64,000 bases of DNA from Chloracidobacterium sp. (GCA_016720705.1 JADKKB010000007.1:1054001-1118000); one strand, 5' to 3'. Positions 9,363 through 16,839 are shown, numbered from the stretch's first letter. The notes: generated by a model from the sequence alone, not told the origin. Program-made: numbers and translations.

Positions 9363-9890
9363 ATGAGGCATCTCCGAATTGTCGTTTTAGCGATCATCAC
9401 TCTTGCGATATTTGCGGGAGCCGCCGATGCTCAGAAAAGATCGGTCAAAAAGCCGAACGCCAAAAAACCGCCGGCAAACAAAACCGTTCCGCCGCTCGAT
9501 GTCCGTGCGGCCCGCGAAAAGGTCGATGTCCAACTCGCTAACGTGACACGGTTTGTTGACGTTCTCGGTCCGATCGCCCAGAGCATCGAGGACCTCGACG
9601 CCTCAGCCAAAACCAAGCGTCTGCCCAAGGCGACTCTCGACCAAAACGAAGCTAACAAGCAAAAGGTCATCATCGCGATCCGCAATTTGCGTGACGCCCT
9701 CACGACGCTCGAGTCTGAGTTTCGCACCAAGCCCTTGCTCGCAAAGTATCTGCCGAGCATCGAGGGCATCAGCGGCCTCGGGTCCCGCTCGGAGGACTCC
9801 GCGATCGCCGGCCGTTTCGTCGCCGCCAAAGACCCGCTGCGCGACGCCGCCCAAAAACTGACCGACACCCTTGCCGTTTTGCCCAGATAG
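9363..9890 (+). CDS. Small secreted protein, function unknown
   Basis: I do not recognise this 175-residue protein. It starts at the ATG at 9363, preceded by a strong AGGAAGGA ribosome site; an earlier in-frame ATG at 9321 lacks one. A signal peptide (about residues 1-22, ending GAADA) is followed by a basic K/P-rich linker and an alpha-helical, charged body with heptad-like spacing. It probably lies in the periplasm. It diverges from lipB with only 49 bases between the starts, so the two promoters overlap. No cysteines or catalytic motif stand out. Confidence 0.75.
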   Translation: MRHLRIVVLAIITLAIFAGAADAQKRSVKKPNAKKPPANKTVPPLDVRAAREKVDVQLANVTRFVDVLGPIAQSIEDLDASAKTKRLPKATLDQNEANKQKVIIAIRNLRDALTTLESEFRTKPLLAKYLPSIEGISGLGSRSEDSAIAGRFVAAKDPLRDAAQKLTDTLAVLPR

Positions 9891-9945
9891 ATATGTCGGC
9901 CCGACGCGTCATACTGCCGGCGAGTGTCCCAAATTAGTTCAATTT

Positions 9946-10105
9946 AATTTGAAACAGTCGGCTTACACGTTTTGTAACGCTAAACCGTGCGTTTGCTGTG
10001 CGTTACGGGCAAAAAGTGTTTCAAATTAATTTCACGTTTTTGGCGAATTTGAAACAACTTAAGTACTTTGTTTAGCGACTTTAACCCCCGATTTTGTTTC
10101 AAATT
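9946..10105. repeat. Four copies of TGTTTCAAATT in alternating orientation
   Basis: The 11-mer TGTTTCAAATT occurs exactly four times: 9946-9956 (minus), 10017-10027 (plus), 10046-10056 (minus) and 10095-10105 (plus). Copies 2 and 4 extend identically to TGTTTCAAATTAATTT. Strict alternation of strand within 160 bases argues against chance and suggests a protein-binding array or the ends of a small dispersed element. The function is unknown. Confidence 0.8.
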
Positions 10106-10452
10106 AATTTTCATCCCCTCAGGCTTTTTGCAGAATGTGCTCGGAACTGCCGTAACCAATTTGTTTAGAGCAGTTACGGCATCTCGGGTGTTTCACAATA
10201 CAATTCCATATATCCGGACAATCTGATTCATTCTGCTTCGACTATTCTGCATTCCGGATGCTCCGTTGTTGGTTGACCAAGGTGTCCCATGTCCCGACAC
10301 CTCAGAGCGCGCAGCGTTTCATTGATGCTCGATTCGGAGTCGCACAACTCATTAGTTTTCAAAGATCAATTGACTGGTTAAATTGTATCACGAATTGCAG
10401 TGATACGTTACTGTCGCATAGATGCAACGTCACGAGAAGGCTTTATGCAAGT

Positions 10453-10528
10453 GCGGATGACGCGGATCTTACGGATCGATCTATAAAAGATGATCTTAAG
10501 ATCCGCCCTTATCTGCGTCATCTGCGTT
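10453..10528. repeat. Imperfect palindromic repeat (GATGACGC type)
   Basis: The left arm GCGGATGACGCGGATC is mirrored by a right arm reading GATCCGCCCTTATCTGCGTC followed by ATCTGCG. The two arms form an imperfect cruciform about 75 bases long. A shorter relative with GCAGATGA and TCATCTGC arms lies before sufB. This looks like a REP-like, non-autonomous repeat. Confidence 0.6.
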
Positions 10529-10875
10529 TAAGTTATTCGTTAAATCAAAAAGAGCCGCCGACCGCTCAGACGATCCCCGCGTTAGGGAACTCTTCGTTGA
10601 TCTCTCCCGCCACTTGTCACCCGTCACCGTATCGACCAAAATTGTATTGACACCAAAGCTCAACAGGTACAAAATGACGTTATCGTCGCCTCGCCAAACC
10701 CCACGGACGGCGAACGGACCAAAAGACATCACGCTTTCGCTCGATCGCATCGAAGTGGAAGGACTATGTCCGGAGAAGTTTAATGAAGAATCATAATAGT
10801 GAAATCGTGCTCCGTATCGCTGCATCGACACGGCAACCCGGATCGCTCACACGATGGGGCAGTATGAATCTAAAT

Positions 10876-10980
10876 AGAGAATTGCACGATTGCAACTCTG
10901 ACCCCCAATTTAAAACACATGGAAGAAAGTTCAGGAGAAGTACAAACAGAGAATCGCACTATCGCATGTTTGACCCCAAA
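10876..10980. repeat. Degenerate direct repeat at the edge of the VWA remnant
   Basis: Two related blocks of about 33 bases start at 10876 and 10948. Both begin AGAGAAT, continue with CGCAC or TGCAC, and end GACCCC. The second copy coincides with the place where homology of the VWA remnant to its full-length neighbour stops, so the repeat may mark the recombination end point. Confidence 0.45.
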
Positions 10981-11135
10981 TCTTGTTCACGATCATGCAC
11001 TGTGACCGGTAGCGTTACAAGGTCGGTGTAAACCCGAATTGCCTCATCCTGCCCCCGCGTTATCATCGCCAAACCCAAAATTACCACGCTCATGTATACG
11101 AACGGCAATCTGGCGGTGATGCGATGAAATCTCAT
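10959..11135 (-). pseudogene. Truncated paralogue of the adjacent VWA protein
   Basis: A 58-codon frame begins at an ATG at 11135 with an AAGGA ribosome site, 12 bases after the stop of the full VWA gene and on the same strand. It encodes a signal-like N-terminus and then DEAIRVYTDLVTLPVTVHDRE, which matches GENIRVDTNLVTIPVTVLDRD of the neighbour. The match stops there, and after eight unrelated codons a TAG follows. Everything beyond the first beta strands is missing, including the MIDAS domain. I read it as the 5' remnant of a tandem duplicate that lost its body. Confidence 0.75.
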
Positions 11136-11147
11136 GGCAAATCCTTT

Positions 11148-12107
11148 TTATTTCTTAGGTTTCTTAAATATTACCTCATTCCGCGATCTGACGGCGACAT
11201 TTGGGATATTTACTTTCACCGTTATCTTCCGCCGCTCACCGTCTTTGCCGGATTCACTCGCGTAGTACCCCAACGTGTATGTTTGCCTAAGCTCGTTGGT
11301 TATTTTTGTGAACGTTTCCGAAAGGTCGGCAATGTCGTCAAAAATATAATGCCGTCCTCCGGTCTTTGCCGCCAACCCTTCCATATAACGTGTCGCAATT
11401 TCGACGGATTTGGCGAATTTCTTTGGATCTGTGAAAGGAGGATTGGGATAGTCTCTCATTTGGGCGGCGTAAATAATCGCTTCCTGTTCTTCAGCCGCTC
11501 TAATTGTGCTCTTAAAACTCGCGGAAAGGCCGGAATCATCATTTCCGTCACCAAAAATTATTAATGCCTTCCGTCCCTTCACCTTTTTTAATTTCTTTTG
11601 GGCAAATGCGACCGCGTCGTAGATAAGCGTTTGAGGATCGAATTGTTGATAGTGTATTCGAAAGTTTTTCTTCAAATCCTTTATCTTTGTCGCATCCAAT
11701 ATTGGATATACACGGTATGCGAAGCTGGCAGCTATTAATTGGTCGTCGGGCCGGAGCATATTCACAAATTCATTTACGGCTTTCGCCATTCCAGCAGTTT
11801 GCCCATAGGTTATGGAACTACTAGCATCCAACAAAAGCATTACGGTGATAGGCTCCTCAGTCGACGCAAAAAACTCATTCTTTTGCTTGATTCCATTCTC
11901 ATAAATCTCAAAATCCTTATCCGTGAGATCAGCGATATACCGCCCGTCACGATCCAAGACCGTGACGGGGATTGTTACCAGATTTGTATCCACTCTTATA
12001 TTTTCCCCTTGAGCACAACCCAATGAGACTTCCAGGGCAATAAGCCATAAGAATGTCCCTGTGAAAAACAAAACGCGGAGTACAAACTTTCCATTTATTA
12101 AATCCAT
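11148..12107 (-). CDS. Secreted VWA-domain protein, acidobacterial VWFA-related family
   Basis: A 319-residue exported protein. After an N-terminal hydrophobic segment (about 8-31) comes the family opening IRVDTNLVTIPVTVLDRDGRYIADLTDKDFEIYENG, in order: RVDTNLV, VTVLDRDG and DFEIYENG. Next is a von Willebrand A domain with an intact metal-ion motif DASSS (LLLDASSSITYG near residue 95) and a second acidic loop (FGDGNDDSG). This arrangement is the TIGR03436 family, very abundant in Acidobacteria, of unknown function but presumably for extracytoplasmic protein binding. It is the third gene of a minus-strand run: thioredoxin-like, Cys-rich, VWA. Confidence 0.9.
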   Translation of the reverse strand: MDLINGKFVLRVLFFTGTFLWLIALEVSLGCAQGENIRVDTNLVTIPVTVLDRDGRYIADLTDKDFEIYENGIKQKNEFFASTEEPITVMLLLDASSSITYGQTAGMAKAVNEFVNMLRPDDQLIAASFAYRVYPILDATKIKDLKKNFRIHYQQFDPQTLIYDAVAFAQKKLKKVKGRKALIIFGDGNDDSGLSASFKSTIRAAEEQEAIIYAAQMRDYPNPPFTDPKKFAKSVEIATRYMEGLAAKTGGRHYIFDDIADLSETFTKITNELRQTYTLGYYASESGKDGERRKITVKVNIPNVAVRSRNEVIFKKPKK

Positions 12108-12136
12108 ATTCGATTGTTTTTAGGGTGAAACATGAA

Positions 12137-12628
12137 TTAGGGGTAAAATCCTGCGAAACACCATGGAATATCCGGGTTGACACCATAGCAGTAACCTTCG
12201 GTGCATGAGACGCACTCGGCACCGCCAAGATTATGACACATTAAATAGTAGCCATAATAGGCTCCCTGATTAGTGTTGCAAGTCAATCCGCTACCATACG
12301 GTACACAGTGAAGTCCAAATTCTACAGAGCAATGGCCAGGAATTACATCCAAATTTTGACATGACACAGCGTAACTTAGGCATTGGAAGTAGGTGTGAGA
12401 ACATGCTGAAAAGCAACTTGAGCATGCGGCATCTGTCGAATCTTCACGACAATAAATGTCACATAGGTCGTTACATCCATTCTGATTACTCTCACACTCC
12501 TGAATGCACGGAGCGGAGGCAAAACCGATCGACACATTGTCTGAGTAGCCGAAAACATAGACACAACCTGACAATATCGCTATTATCATCCATTTTCGAT
12601 AAATTGACCACATATTTTTTGTGAACAT
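12137..12628 (-). CDS. Cysteine-rich exported protein, function unknown
   Basis: I do not recognise this 163-residue protein. It contains 19 cysteines, almost all after an N-terminal membrane or signal segment (about residues 11-27), in closely spaced groups such as CIQEC, CNDLC, CSSC and CVSC. The ATG at 12628 has a GGAGG just upstream and is preferred over a start at 12670 that overlaps the previous gene. Such cysteine density in an exported protein implies many disulfides or metal binding. It directly follows a membrane thioredoxin-like gene, which could act on it; that link is inference. Confidence 0.75.
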   Translation of the reverse strand: MFTKNMWSIYRKWMIIAILSGCVYVFGYSDNVSIGFASAPCIQECESNQNGCNDLCDIYCREDSTDAACSSCFSACSHTYFQCLSYAVSCQNLDVIPGHCSVEFGLHCVPYGSGLTCNTNQGAYYGYYLMCHNLGGAECVSCTEGYCYGVNPDIPWCFAGFYP

Positions 12629-12666
12629 ACATCCTCCATTACAGTTTGTGGGTCGATCGCCGCTAG

Positions 12667-13212
12667 TCACATACCGACCATGACGACGGGGGAGAAGGCT
12701 CGTTCGAGCACTTCATTTTCTTTTTCGGGTGGCAGTTTGCCAACCCAAGTGTCGAGCACGACGCCGTTTTTATCGACCAATAGCAGAGTCGGCGTACCCC
12801 TGACCATCGCCTCGCCAGGATTGGCTTTTATCACCTGATCGACCGTGACATTGTTATCAGCAAGATATTTTGTGGCTTCGGGCACGTCCTGCGGCAAAGC
12901 CGCGATCATCCGCACACTCTTACCTGCCGCATTTTTCTCGATCAATCTCTTATAGAACGGCATACTCTCGGAACAGAAATGACACGCGGTCGATAGAACC
13001 ATCAGCAGATTTCGGTCGCTCCCACTCCAATCGACATTTACCAACGGGAGTTTTGCTCCCGGCTTTATCGCCTCGGCCTGCGCCGTCGCTCCCGACGCGG
13101 GAACCGACGGCGGTGAAAAATATCGTCCAATGAGGTAAACCCCAAGCACGACCGCAACAACAATGATCGCCACGTTCGAACCGATCTCCAACAGTTTTCT
13201 TAATTTATCCAT
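12667..13212 (-). CDS. Membrane-anchored thioredoxin-like (TlpA/redoxin type) protein
   Basis: The 181-residue product has one N-terminal membrane anchor (about 12-30), a short linker and a thioredoxin fold facing the periplasm. The active site is CHFC at residues 77-80 and the cis-proline loop is GTPTLLLVDKNG. TlpA-type proteins reduce disulfides outside the cytoplasm, for example in cytochrome maturation or repair. The ATG at 13212 has AGGA upstream; the frame runs to 13323, but that extension is basic and unlike the family. The downstream gene encodes a 19-cysteine exported protein, a possible client. Confidence 0.85.
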   Translation of the reverse strand: MDKLRKLLEIGSNVAIIVVAVVLGVYLIGRYFSPPSVPASGATAQAEAIKPGAKLPLVNVDWSGSDRNLLMVLSTACHFCSESMPFYKRLIEKNAAGKSVRMIAALPQDVPEATKYLADNNVTVDQVIKANPGEAMVRGTPTLLLVDKNGVVLDTWVGKLPPEKENEVLERAFSPVVMVGM

Positions 13213-13372
13213 GAGATCCTGATCGCACATTGCCTTTTTAAAACGACAATGATTGTTTCTTAAAAAATTTTGAGACTGAATTTGTTCTATGGATATTTTT
13301 GATCGGGAGCGACGGGAAATCAACGATCATTTCTAGGCTTAAACTAGCAATCATTAGTCAGATCTAGCATTT

Positions 13373-13729
13373 CTATTCATTTGGCGGATTTGATTGGTCT
13401 TTTTCCCATGCCAATGAGCGACAATCCGTCGGCGTTACGCCAAATTTCTTTTTGAAATCCCGCGTAAAATTGCTTTCATTCAAAAAGCCGCACCGAAGGC
13501 GAATTTCCTTGATCGCGTCGAAACAGGCTGGATCTGAAAGTATGTCGTGAGCTTTTTGAAGCCTTAGAGTTGCGAGATACGTAGCGGGCGGCACACCGAC
13601 CATATCCCGAAATACACGTTGGAGATGTGCCGAAGTGATGCCGATGGTAGCCGCCATCATCTCAACCGTCCATGGTCGATCAAGTTGGTCGGCAATCTGC
13701 TTTTGAATGTGGAATATACGTCCGTCCAT
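13373..13729 (-). CDS. AraC-type DNA-binding protein, regulator domain only
   Basis: A 118-residue protein consisting of the two helix-turn-helix units of the AraC/XylS family and little else. The first recognition region is WTVEMMAATIGITSAHLQRVFRDMVG; read it as MAATIGITSAHLQRVF. The second is IRLRCGFLNESNFTRDFKKKFGVTP, containing GFLNESNFTRDFKK. No ligand-binding domain is present, as in MarA/SoxS-like regulators. It lies 160 bases upstream of the thioredoxin/Cys-rich/VWA genes on the same strand and may control them. A run of ten C lies 48 bases before its start. Confidence 0.88.
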   Translation of the reverse strand: MDGRIFHIQKQIADQLDRPWTVEMMAATIGITSAHLQRVFRDMVGVPPATYLATLRLQKAHDILSDPACFDAIKEIRLRCGFLNESNFTRDFKKKFGVTPTDCRSLAWEKDQSNPPNE

Positions 13730-13777
13730 AGGAGTAGAAGTCGTATACGGTTTTTACTAATTGCTTACATAATATTG

Positions 13778-13787
13778 CCCCCCCCCC
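13778..13787. promoter_or_regulatory. Homopolymeric C10 tract upstream of the AraC-type gene
   Basis: Ten consecutive C bases (plus strand) lie 49-58 bases upstream of the AraC-type start, within likely promoter distance. Such tracts change length by slipped-strand mispairing and can alter promoter spacing. The tract is directly visible; phase variation is inference. Confidence 0.5.
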
Positions 13788-14084
13788 AATTTTTGTCAAA
13801 CTATTCTTTTTCCAAGTCGTTGATATGCCCTGTCTTTAGATGTCGTAAAATCGGGGCCATTTACGAAGTAACCCGGTGATGTCCAGCACACTTAGAGTGA
13901 GAACACCGGTTGGGTGCTTTGAGGTGCTTGGGTTTCTGACAACAGAACAAACCCAGCGCCTCCTATTTAGTTAGGACGTTCACTTACAATCTCGGTGGGG
14001 CGACAGGTCGAAATGCAATATCCGTCAGGCATTGTCGTTAAGAACACTATTGATGCGTCGGGCGATGTGGTGAAGGCAGTTTGG
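13788..14084. other. Non-coding stretch
   Basis: About 300 bases between the C10 tract and the stop of the next minus-strand gene. I see no terminator, tRNA or intact gene. A minus-strand reading frame from about 14090 down to 13967 stays open directly past the stop of the thioredoxin-like gene (LDQTAFTTSPDASIVFLTT). It may hint at an old frameshift there, but nothing confirms it. Confidence 0.4.
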
Positions 14085-14750
14085 TCAAGGTTTGACCAAG
14101 GTGGCGGACTTTTTATCGGGGTCGCAGACTTCGATCTTGGCGGCTCTTGATGTCGTGGGTTTGGCGTCAATGGCGGGCAGTCCGAGCTTTTCGCGGATAA
14201 ATTTTTCGCCTTCGATCTCGATCATCTCGCCATTGATGATGTTAGATCTTTTGACGAGCGTATCGCCTTTTTTCTCAAAAGCGGCGGGTTCGAGCAGGAT
14301 GTACCAGGGCGAACCCCAACTGCGGTTATCTCCGGTCGCGTGGCGGTATTCGTAATGTTGGTTCTTCAGCCTATCGCCGCGGCTTTCCGACTCGTAAACC
14401 ACAGGGAAAGTCACCTTTAGATACTCAAGGTTGTTTTTCATAGACGACAGCGGATCGTATTCGCCGACGCCGACGATCTGCAGGCCGTTCGCCTTATATT
14501 TATCGTAAAAACGCTGCAGAAACGGTGCATCGTGGCGCCAGTTCATACACCACGGTGCGTAATAAACAACGATCACCAGTTTTTTGCCGACGCTCAGATC
14601 ACGGAGCGTAATATCCTCGCCGGTACGAACGCTCTTGAGAGTCCAATTTTTGTAACTGATCTCTTTTTCGACGATCGGCGACTGCTCATTTTGGGCAAAG
14701 CCGAGCGAAAACGCGAACAATACAATAGCGATGGTCAGGATGCTCTTCAT
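14085..14750 (-). CDS. Exported thioredoxin-like (redoxin) protein with a single active-site cysteine
   Basis: The 221-residue protein starts with a clear signal peptide (about 1-19, ending SLGFA) and has a TlpA/peroxiredoxin-like thioredoxin core. The segment where the active site should be reads YYAPWCMNWRHD, so the resolving cysteine of CxxC is absent. The fold is still recognisable from the beta strand KKLVIVVYYAPWC and the following QIVGVGEYDPLSS. It may be a peroxiredoxin-like or non-redox member. It is transcribed towards the AraC-type gene with about 350 bases between. No partner gene is adjacent. Confidence 0.75.
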   Translation of the reverse strand: MKSILTIAIVLFAFSLGFAQNEQSPIVEKEISYKNWTLKSVRTGEDITLRDLSVGKKLVIVVYYAPWCMNWRHDAPFLQRFYDKYKANGLQIVGVGEYDPLSSMKNNLEYLKVTFPVVYESESRGDRLKNQHYEYRHATGDNRSWGSPWYILLEPAAFEKKGDTLVKRSNIINGEMIEIEGEKFIREKLGLPAIDAKPTTSRAAKIEVCDPDKKSATLVKP

Positions 14751-14897
14751 TACAGATAATTCCCCGTCGTCAAAAGACTATCTTGTCAGATGCCAAACAT
14801 CAAGAAAAAAGTTGGTCGGGTAAAAGTTTGCAGGCGATGGACTCAGGCCGACGCAGGTCTCGCAATTGGATCTAAGTCAGCGATTCGGTCATTTGAA

Positions 14898-14937
14898 GAT
14901 TAATTTCCGTGTAAATCTGTGTTAATCTGTGGCTTAT
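14898..14937. repeat. Dispersed repeat of the GTGTAAATCTGTGTTAATCTGTGG type
   Basis: The AT-rich stretch contains three spaced copies of TCTGTG or GTGTAA-like units and lies directly upstream of the gene at 14951. Its reverse complement (CCACAGATTAACACAGATTT) resembles dispersed intergenic repeats known from several soil phyla. It shares the CCACAG start with the palindromes near sufB and sufS. Membership of one family is inference. Confidence 0.45.
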
Positions 14938-14950
14938 AGGTATAGGCATT

Positions 14951-15382
14951 ATGAGCGACAAAGCAACCGTTTCAGACATTTTCCGCCGGGCATTAGAGAT
15001 GCGTAAGGCTAACCCGGCGCAGGCATACACGGACGTCAAGGCACAGATCGTCAGCGAATACAGCGGCAAGGCGTTTCCTGATACAGCGTTTCTGACCATT
15101 CCCGAGTACGACAACATTACCCCGGAGGAAGATTGGACCGCGGGCCTGCCGATCGTGATGCGCGGCATTCAGAACGAGGATTGGAATGACCTCGCTCAGG
15201 GCATCATCATCAGCCTCGAACAGGTCGAAAATTATCCCAAAGAATCGCTCCGTGAGGACGATCCGGTGAAAGAGTGGCGCAACCGCGATCGCCGCATCGC
15301 CGCCGCCGAAGAAAAGAACTTTAACAAATGGATGCCTGAGGAACTGATGGCAATGGCCAAGAACAACGTCGGCGGAAAATAG
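14951..15382 (+). CDS. Conserved-looking soluble protein, function unknown
   Basis: I do not recognise this 143-residue protein. It has no signal peptide or membrane segment, is acidic and mostly helical, and ends in a charged region (KEWRNRDRRIAAAEEKNFNKWMPEELM, in which WRNRDRRIAAAEEKNF is central). The ATG at 14951 is the first in frame after the intergenic repeat; the ribosome site is weak. Codon use matches neighbouring genes, which supports that it is real. It converges with the metallo-hydrolase gene, with 75 bases between. Confidence 0.7.
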   Translation: MSDKATVSDIFRRALEMRKANPAQAYTDVKAQIVSEYSGKAFPDTAFLTIPEYDNITPEEDWTAGLPIVMRGIQNEDWNDLAQGIIISLEQVENYPKESLREDDPVKEWRNRDRRIAAAEEKNFNKWMPEELMAMAKNNVGGK

Positions 15383-15457
15383 TAAATAGCTGAACGATGA
15401 GATCTAAGAGCGTATGGCGGCCGTTGGGCTTGCTGTACGCTTTTTGCTTTTGTGCGG

Positions 15458-16225
15458 TTACGAAATGTCGAGCCGCAGGCCGTCGATGGCCTCGATCACT
15501 TCGCACGGCGGATCGAACCGGGCGACCTCATCTTGAAAATCGGACGAATCCCACTCAGGGTAAAAATGCGTGAGCATCGCCCGTTGCGGCCTTGCCTTGC
15601 GGATCAGGTGCATCGCCTCGGACAGCTCTAAATGCAATTCGACCGGCTTATTTCGGACAAATGAGCACTCGGTGATATAGAGCCCAACGCCGCCGGCAAA
15701 GCCCGTGATCGATGGATCAAAGCCGGTATCCGCCGTATAGACCATCGTCGCCTCACCGTCGCGGATATGGATCGCGTGGCTCGAGTCGGTATGCGGCGTT
15801 TTCATCGCCGCCGCCTCGACACCGGGCAGTATCTCAAAAGGCTCAAGAGCGGTGACCTCGACGATCTCTATCGCAAATCGCTGGCTGAGCAGACGATAGT
15901 CGCCTGCCGCATCGAATCGGCGAACCAATTCGGCCAGTCCCGGACCGCCAAATATACGCAACGGTTTGGTACGTGCCTGCGTCTCAGCGGCGTGCTTGAT
16001 GCCAAATAGATATGCGGGCAGTCCGCCGCAATGGTCCAAATGGAAGTGCGAGATCCAGATCGCATCGAGTCCGGCCCAATCGAGGTTTTCCTCGGCCATT
16101 CGGTGGATCGCGGACGCTGAACAGTCCAGCAAAACGCAGCCGCCCGCTGTCTTTAACCAATATGCCGAACTGCTCCGCCGCGGATGCGGCACCGACGTGC
16201 CTGAACCTAAAACCGTCAAATTCAT
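15458..16225 (-). CDS. MBL-fold metallo-hydrolase (RNase Z/arylsulfatase-like)
   Basis: A 255-residue cytosolic protein with the metallo-beta-lactamase fold. The N-terminal LTVLGSGTSVPHPRRSS strand-loop and the metal motif HFHLDHCGG (histidines near residues 60-65) are of the RNase Z/ElaC-like branch. Further ligands are likely the aspartate in YTADTGFD and the histidine in LTHFYPEW near the C-terminus. Without the RNase Z exosite arm, tRNA processing is not assured; other members hydrolyse cyclic nucleotides or sulfate esters. It diverges from the Rrf2 regulator gene with 134 bases between starts. Confidence 0.85.
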   Translation of the reverse strand: MNLTVLGSGTSVPHPRRSSSAYWLKTAGGCVLLDCSASAIHRMAEENLDWAGLDAIWISHFHLDHCGGLPAYLFGIKHAAETQARTKPLRIFGGPGLAELVRRFDAAGDYRLLSQRFAIEIVEVTALEPFEILPGVEAAAMKTPHTDSSHAIHIRDGEATMVYTADTGFDPSITGFAGGVGLYITECSFVRNKPVELHLELSEAMHLIRKARPQRAMLTHFYPEWDSSDFQDEVARFDPPCEVIEAIDGLRLDIS

Positions 16226-16287
16226 ATTGTCATTCTAGCAAAATACCGACGGATCGATATTACGGCCGCACTTGCCCTTTACCAATC

Positions 16288-16316
16288 TTGACAAAAAAAT
16301 AATGTTTTGCGATTCT
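16288..16316 (+). promoter_or_regulatory. Possible promoter of the rrf2/suf run
   Basis: A perfect TTGACA (16288-16293) is followed after 17 bases by GATTCT, a weak -10 match, 44 bases before the Rrf2 start. The region probably also binds the Rrf2 protein itself, as in other Fe-S regulators, but I see no recognisable operator. Confidence 0.35.
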
Positions 16317-16359
16317 AGTGGTTACGGGAATCCCCAAATTTATTGTCAGATAGTGGTTT

Positions 16360-16839
16360 ATGAAAATATCAGCACAAGAAGAATATGGACTGAGGTGTCT
16401 GGTGCAATTGGCAAATTTACGGGCCGGCGAAAGCCTCACTCTGCCGCAGATCGCCGAGCGCGAGGGCATCTCGACAGCCAATGCGGGCAAGCTGATGTGG
16501 CTGCTCAACAAGGCCGGATTTGTCCTTTCGACCAGAGGGACCAAGGGCGGCTATATATTGGCTCGTCCGGCGAGCGAAGTACGGCTAAATGAGGTAATTA
16601 AGGTGCTCGACCAGGACGTGCTCAACAAGCATTGTGAGAGCTATACCGGCGTGCTCGATTCGTGCGTCCATAATGGCGATTGCGGTATTCGCCCGGTCAT
16701 CGTCGGCCTCCACGAGATCGTCGAAAATGCCCTGTCGCAGATCACTCTGGCTCAACTCGTCGGCACCGAAAGCTCGGTCGACGCGATGTTTCACTCCATC
16801 CAGGGAATACACAGAACGCTCGAGGCACCGAGCATTTAA
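16360..16839 (+). CDS. Rrf2-family Fe-S sensing regulator (IscR/SufR-like)
   Basis: A 159-residue winged-helix repressor at the head of the SUF region. The N-terminal HTH (MKISAQEEYGLRCL... LTLPQIAEREGISTANAGKLMWLLNKAGFV) and the wing STRGTKGGYILARP are typical of Rrf2; key motif TKGGY. Candidate cluster ligands are Cys92, Cys102 and Cys108, with spacing (nine and five residues) slightly different from IscR. By family knowledge it senses cellular Fe-S status and controls assembly genes; here the adjacent target is sufB, 111 bases downstream. Confidence 0.9.
   Translation: MKISAQEEYGLRCLVQLANLRAGESLTLPQIAEREGISTANAGKLMWLLNKAGFVLSTRGTKGGYILARPASEVRLNEVIKVLDQDVLNKHCESYTGVLDSCVHNGDCGIRPVIVGLHEIVENALSQITLAQLVGTESSVDAMFHSIQGIHRTLEAPSI

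Larger units (their letters stand above)
9891..10958. other. About 1.07 kb without a supported intact gene
   Basis: Between the secreted-protein gene at 9363 and the VWA remnant I find no convincing intact gene. The stretch holds four TGTTTCAAATT sites (9946-10105), a 7-bp inverted repeat GTAACGC/GCGTTAC (9975-9981 with 10001-10007), a larger imperfect palindrome (10453-10528) and a degenerate direct repeat starting near 10876. A minus-strand frame at 10496-10831 reads as a vaguely protein-like stretch (FGPFAVRGVW, FGVNTILVDTVTGDKW). It may be the relic of a gene but runs through the palindrome, so I do not call it. Confidence 0.6.

Noticed and set aside
10258..10650. Plus-strand frame of 130 codons in the large gap
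   Set aside because: It runs across the palindrome at 10453-10528, has no ribosome site, and the repeat-derived part (ADDADLTDRSIKDDLKIRPYL) is a typical translation of such repeats. Not a gene.
10783..11031. Plus-strand frame of 82 codons
   Set aside because: It is antisense to the VWA remnant and crosses the degenerate direct repeat; composition is random-like.
12361..12624. Plus-strand frame of 87 codons inside the Cys-rich gene
   Set aside because: Antisense shadow of the Cys-rich gene; no ribosome site.
15409..15450. AGCGTA ... TACGCTTTTT as terminator between convergent genes
   Set aside because: Only six base pairs with a 20-base loop; possible, but too weak to list as a feature.
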